Shown piece after piece: positions 62,556 to 64,000 of a stretch of DNA of 64,000 nt. The DNA is from Streptomyces sp. NBC_01463 (GTDB taxonomy: Bacteria > Actinomycetota > Actinomycetes > Streptomycetales > Streptomycetaceae): NCBI GenBank assembly GCA_036227345.1, contig CP109468.1:1178001-1242000 (forward strand), in the 5' to 3' direction. The translations under genes and the position numbers were made by a program. How positions within the stretch are numbered: position 1 is the first letter of the stretch; the number at the start of each line of letters is the position of its first letter. The notes below the pieces were generated by a model. The model worked only from the letters and a program-made list of their open reading frames with translations. It had not been told where the DNA came from and did no database searches.

Positions 62556-63602
62556 TCAGCGGTGCACCACAGGGGCGGCCAGCACGCTTCCCGTCGTGCG
62601 GGCCACCAGGAAGGAGCGGCCCTTCACGGCCCCCGCGTCCAGCGGGATGCGGTGTTCGCCCGGTTCCAGGAAGCCGTTGAACAGCTCGTGGGCGCGGGTG
62701 CGGGACAGCAGGTCGAGGCGGTAGGCGACCAGGGTCACCCGGCAGGGCGAGGTGACCTCCACCGCGGCCGTGCCGCCCGCCGCGTCCAGCCGGACCAGCC
62801 GGTGCTGGGCGGGGGCGCCGCGGTCCAGGGCGTGCTCGATCTGGGCGACGAGGACGGGGACGACCGGGGCGAGCCCGTCGACGTACGCGACGTCCGTGCC
62901 GGCCCGGCCGAACGCCTCGCGCACGGCGGTGCGCTCCGGGTCGCCGACCGCGCGCCCGAAGAGGACGGCGCGGTAGGCGCGCAGTTCCTCGCCGGGCACC
63001 TGTGCGGCGTCCGCGGTGATGTCGGCGCCGATGCCGATGGTGCGCAGGGCGGCGGCGAGCCGGGCCAGGCCGGCGACCCGGGCGCCGATGAGCAGGACGC
63101 GGCGGGCGGCGGGAGCCTGTGCCTGCGGGGCGGCCTCGTCGGCGGCCGGCAGGAGCCGTTCCAGCTCGCGGCGGTACTGCTCGCCGTCGAAGCGGTACGG
63201 CCCTATGTCCCGGTAGCCGCCCTCCTCCAGGTCGACGGACTCGTACGTCTGCCAGGCGAAGTCCCGCCACACGATGTCCGTGCCGTCGCGTTCGATGACG
63301 GCGGTGACCGCCCCGCATTCGAGACTCTCGCACTCGGGGCAGCCGTAGATCACATAGCGTCCGCCCGCGAGCGGCGCCTCGGCCTCCAGCAGCAGCCGGC
63401 GCACATGGGTGGTGAAGATCGCGGGCGGTACGTCGGAGGCGAGCGGGGAGACGGCGTCGAGGTCGGACAGGCGGAAGAGCAGCGGGCGGCCGTCGACGAG
63501 GAAGTCCATGAAGTCCCGGTGCACCTGGTGGTCACCGTTGGCCAGGACACCGCCGGCCCGCATGGCGGGTGCCAGACCGAAGGTCGCGTACGGGGCAGAC
63601 AT
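62556..63602 (-). CDS. Uncharacterised protein, two-part architecture
   Basis: 348 residues from ATG 63602. I do not recognise a family. N-terminal half (~1-160) contains a Cys-rich segment YGCPECESLECGAVTAVIERDGTDIVWRDFAWQ with a CxxC pair plus a further Cys, suggesting a metal site. The C-terminal half begins RRVLLIGARVAGLARLAAALRTIGIGADITADAA, which resembles a Rossmann or receiver-like fold, and ends in a beta-rich region. Streptomyces homologues are often labelled oxidoreductases without evidence. It lies alone between the ABC-F gene and the divergent FAD enzyme. Confidence 0.65.
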   Translation of the reverse strand: MSAPYATFGLAPAMRAGGVLANGDHQVHRDFMDFLVDGRPLLFRLSDLDAVSPLASDVPPAIFTTHVRRLLLEAEAPLAGGRYVIYGCPECESLECGAVTAVIERDGTDIVWRDFAWQTYESVDLEEGGYRDIGPYRFDGEQYRRELERLLPAADEAAPQAQAPAARRVLLIGARVAGLARLAAALRTIGIGADITADAAQVPGEELRAYRAVLFGRAVGDPERTAVREAFGRAGTDVAYVDGLAPVVPVLVAQIEHALDRGAPAQHRLVRLDAAGGTAAVEVTSPCRVTLVAYRLDLLSRTRAHELFNGFLEPGEHRIPLDAGAVKGRSFLVARTTGSVLAAPVVHR

Positions 63603-63708
63603 GACCCGAGTATTCCCGTCCGGAGCCCGTTGTGAGCACGCCGTGGCGGATTTCCGTTAGCGTCGCCACCTGAACGAGGAACAGTCGAACGGATACGGCG
63701 GGGCGGCA

Positions 63709-64000
63709 GTGTCGGAAGTGATTGTGGTGGGCGGTGGGGTCAGTGGTCTCACCACGGCGACGGTCCTGGCGGAGCGCGGCCATCGCGTGCGGGTCTGGTC
63801 CAGGGAACCGGCCGCGACCACGACGTCGGCGGTCGCGGGCGCCCTGTGGTGGCCCTACCGGATCGAGCCGCGGGACCGGGTCGGCGACTGGTCGCTGACC
63901 TCGCTGCGGTGGTACGAGGAACTGGCCGGCCGTCCGCACGAGACCGGTGTACGGCTGGTCGCCGGGGTGCACCGGGGCGAGCGGCTCGCCGCGCTCGGGC
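63709..64000 (+). CDS. FAD-dependent oxidoreductase, D-amino-acid-oxidase-like, 3' end outside window
   Basis: 97 codons from GTG 63709. The N-terminus VIVVGGGVSGLTTATVLAERGHRVRVWSREPAATTTSAVAGALWWPYRIEPRDRV holds the FAD dinucleotide fold and then the AGALWWPYR segment characteristic of D-amino acid/D-aspartate oxidases. The rest lies beyond the window. Divergent from the uncharacterised gene at 62556-63602. Confidence 0.85.
   Translation, partial: MSEVIVVGGGVSGLTTATVLAERGHRVRVWSREPAATTTSAVAGALWWPYRIEPRDRVGDWSLTSLRWYEELAGRPHETGVRLVAGVHRGERLAALG

Overview
This is a gene-dense, very GC-rich window (third codon positions almost always G or C, frequent GTG starts, ATGA/GTGA stop-start overlaps, leaderless -10 boxes) from an actinomycete chromosome, almost certainly Streptomyces. 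Several families here (SCO6745-type protein, DUF6126, DUF6745, complete hopanoid operon, c-di-AMP riboswitch ahead of a LysM-M23 peptidase) are typical of that genus. I see no tRNA, rRNA, CRISPR array, insertion sequence or prophage. The first gene (sensor kinase) and the last (FAD oxidoreductase) run off the window edges.

Layout. 1-8.5 kb: partial conservon-type histidine kinase; a coupled pair of secreted enzymes (C39-like peptidase and esterase); an ArsR-like regulator; a metallo-beta-lactamase-fold hydrolase; an F420/FMN split-barrel protein; and an amino acid dehydrogenase followed by a TetR regulator, with a near-ideal promoter covered by a 20-bp palindrome. 8.5-16.3 kb: a DUF6745 protein and a 108-residue protein transcribed divergently from a six-gene cluster of the STM4011-STM4015 type: two leucine-rich STM4015 paralogues, an ATP-grasp-like STM4014, a sulfatase-fold STM4013, and two radical SAM proteins (STM4012, STM4011). 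To my knowledge no function has been assigned to this system, and it is the best candidate for undescribed biology here. 16.4-20.7 kb: SGNH hydrolase, riboswitch-controlled LysM-M23 endopeptidase, tyrosine phosphatase, DUF6126 peptide, and an XRE-cupin regulator with its own inverted repeat.

20.7-32.6 kb: a minus-strand hopanoid operon in the order hpnC, hpnD, hpnE, polyprenyl synthase, shc, hpnG, hpnH, an internally deleted ispG relic, dxs, and a class III aminotransferase. It covers precursor supply, squalene formation, cyclisation and C35 side-chain attachment. 33.0-40.1 kb: seven overlapping or close minus-strand genes for a surface phosphopolymer or lipid: a CDP-alcohol phosphotransferase (apparently with a CTG start), a nucleotidyltransferase, a glycerol-1-phosphate-dehydrogenase-like enzyme, a second CDP-alcohol phosphotransferase with an altered active-site motif, a glycosyltransferase, and a Wzm/Wzt-like ABC exporter. 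A galE-like epimerase is divergent from it.

41-48.5 kb: CDF metal transporter, GNAT acetyltransferase, isopentenyl diphosphate isomerase, ATP-binding anti-sigma-like protein, HdeD-like membrane protein, enoyl-CoA hydratase, and two DJ-1/PfpI-fold genes including a GlxA-type AraC regulator. 48.5-64 kb: SCO6745-family protein, Tex, a five-gene oligopeptide-type ABC importer, and a facing operon of amidohydrolase, GntR regulator and cytosine-deaminase-like enzyme. Copies of a TTGGYATACCAA-like operator before both transcription units suggest one regulon for uptake and deamination of an N-heterocycle. An ABC-F protein, an unrecognised protein and a D-amino-acid-oxidase-like gene close the window.
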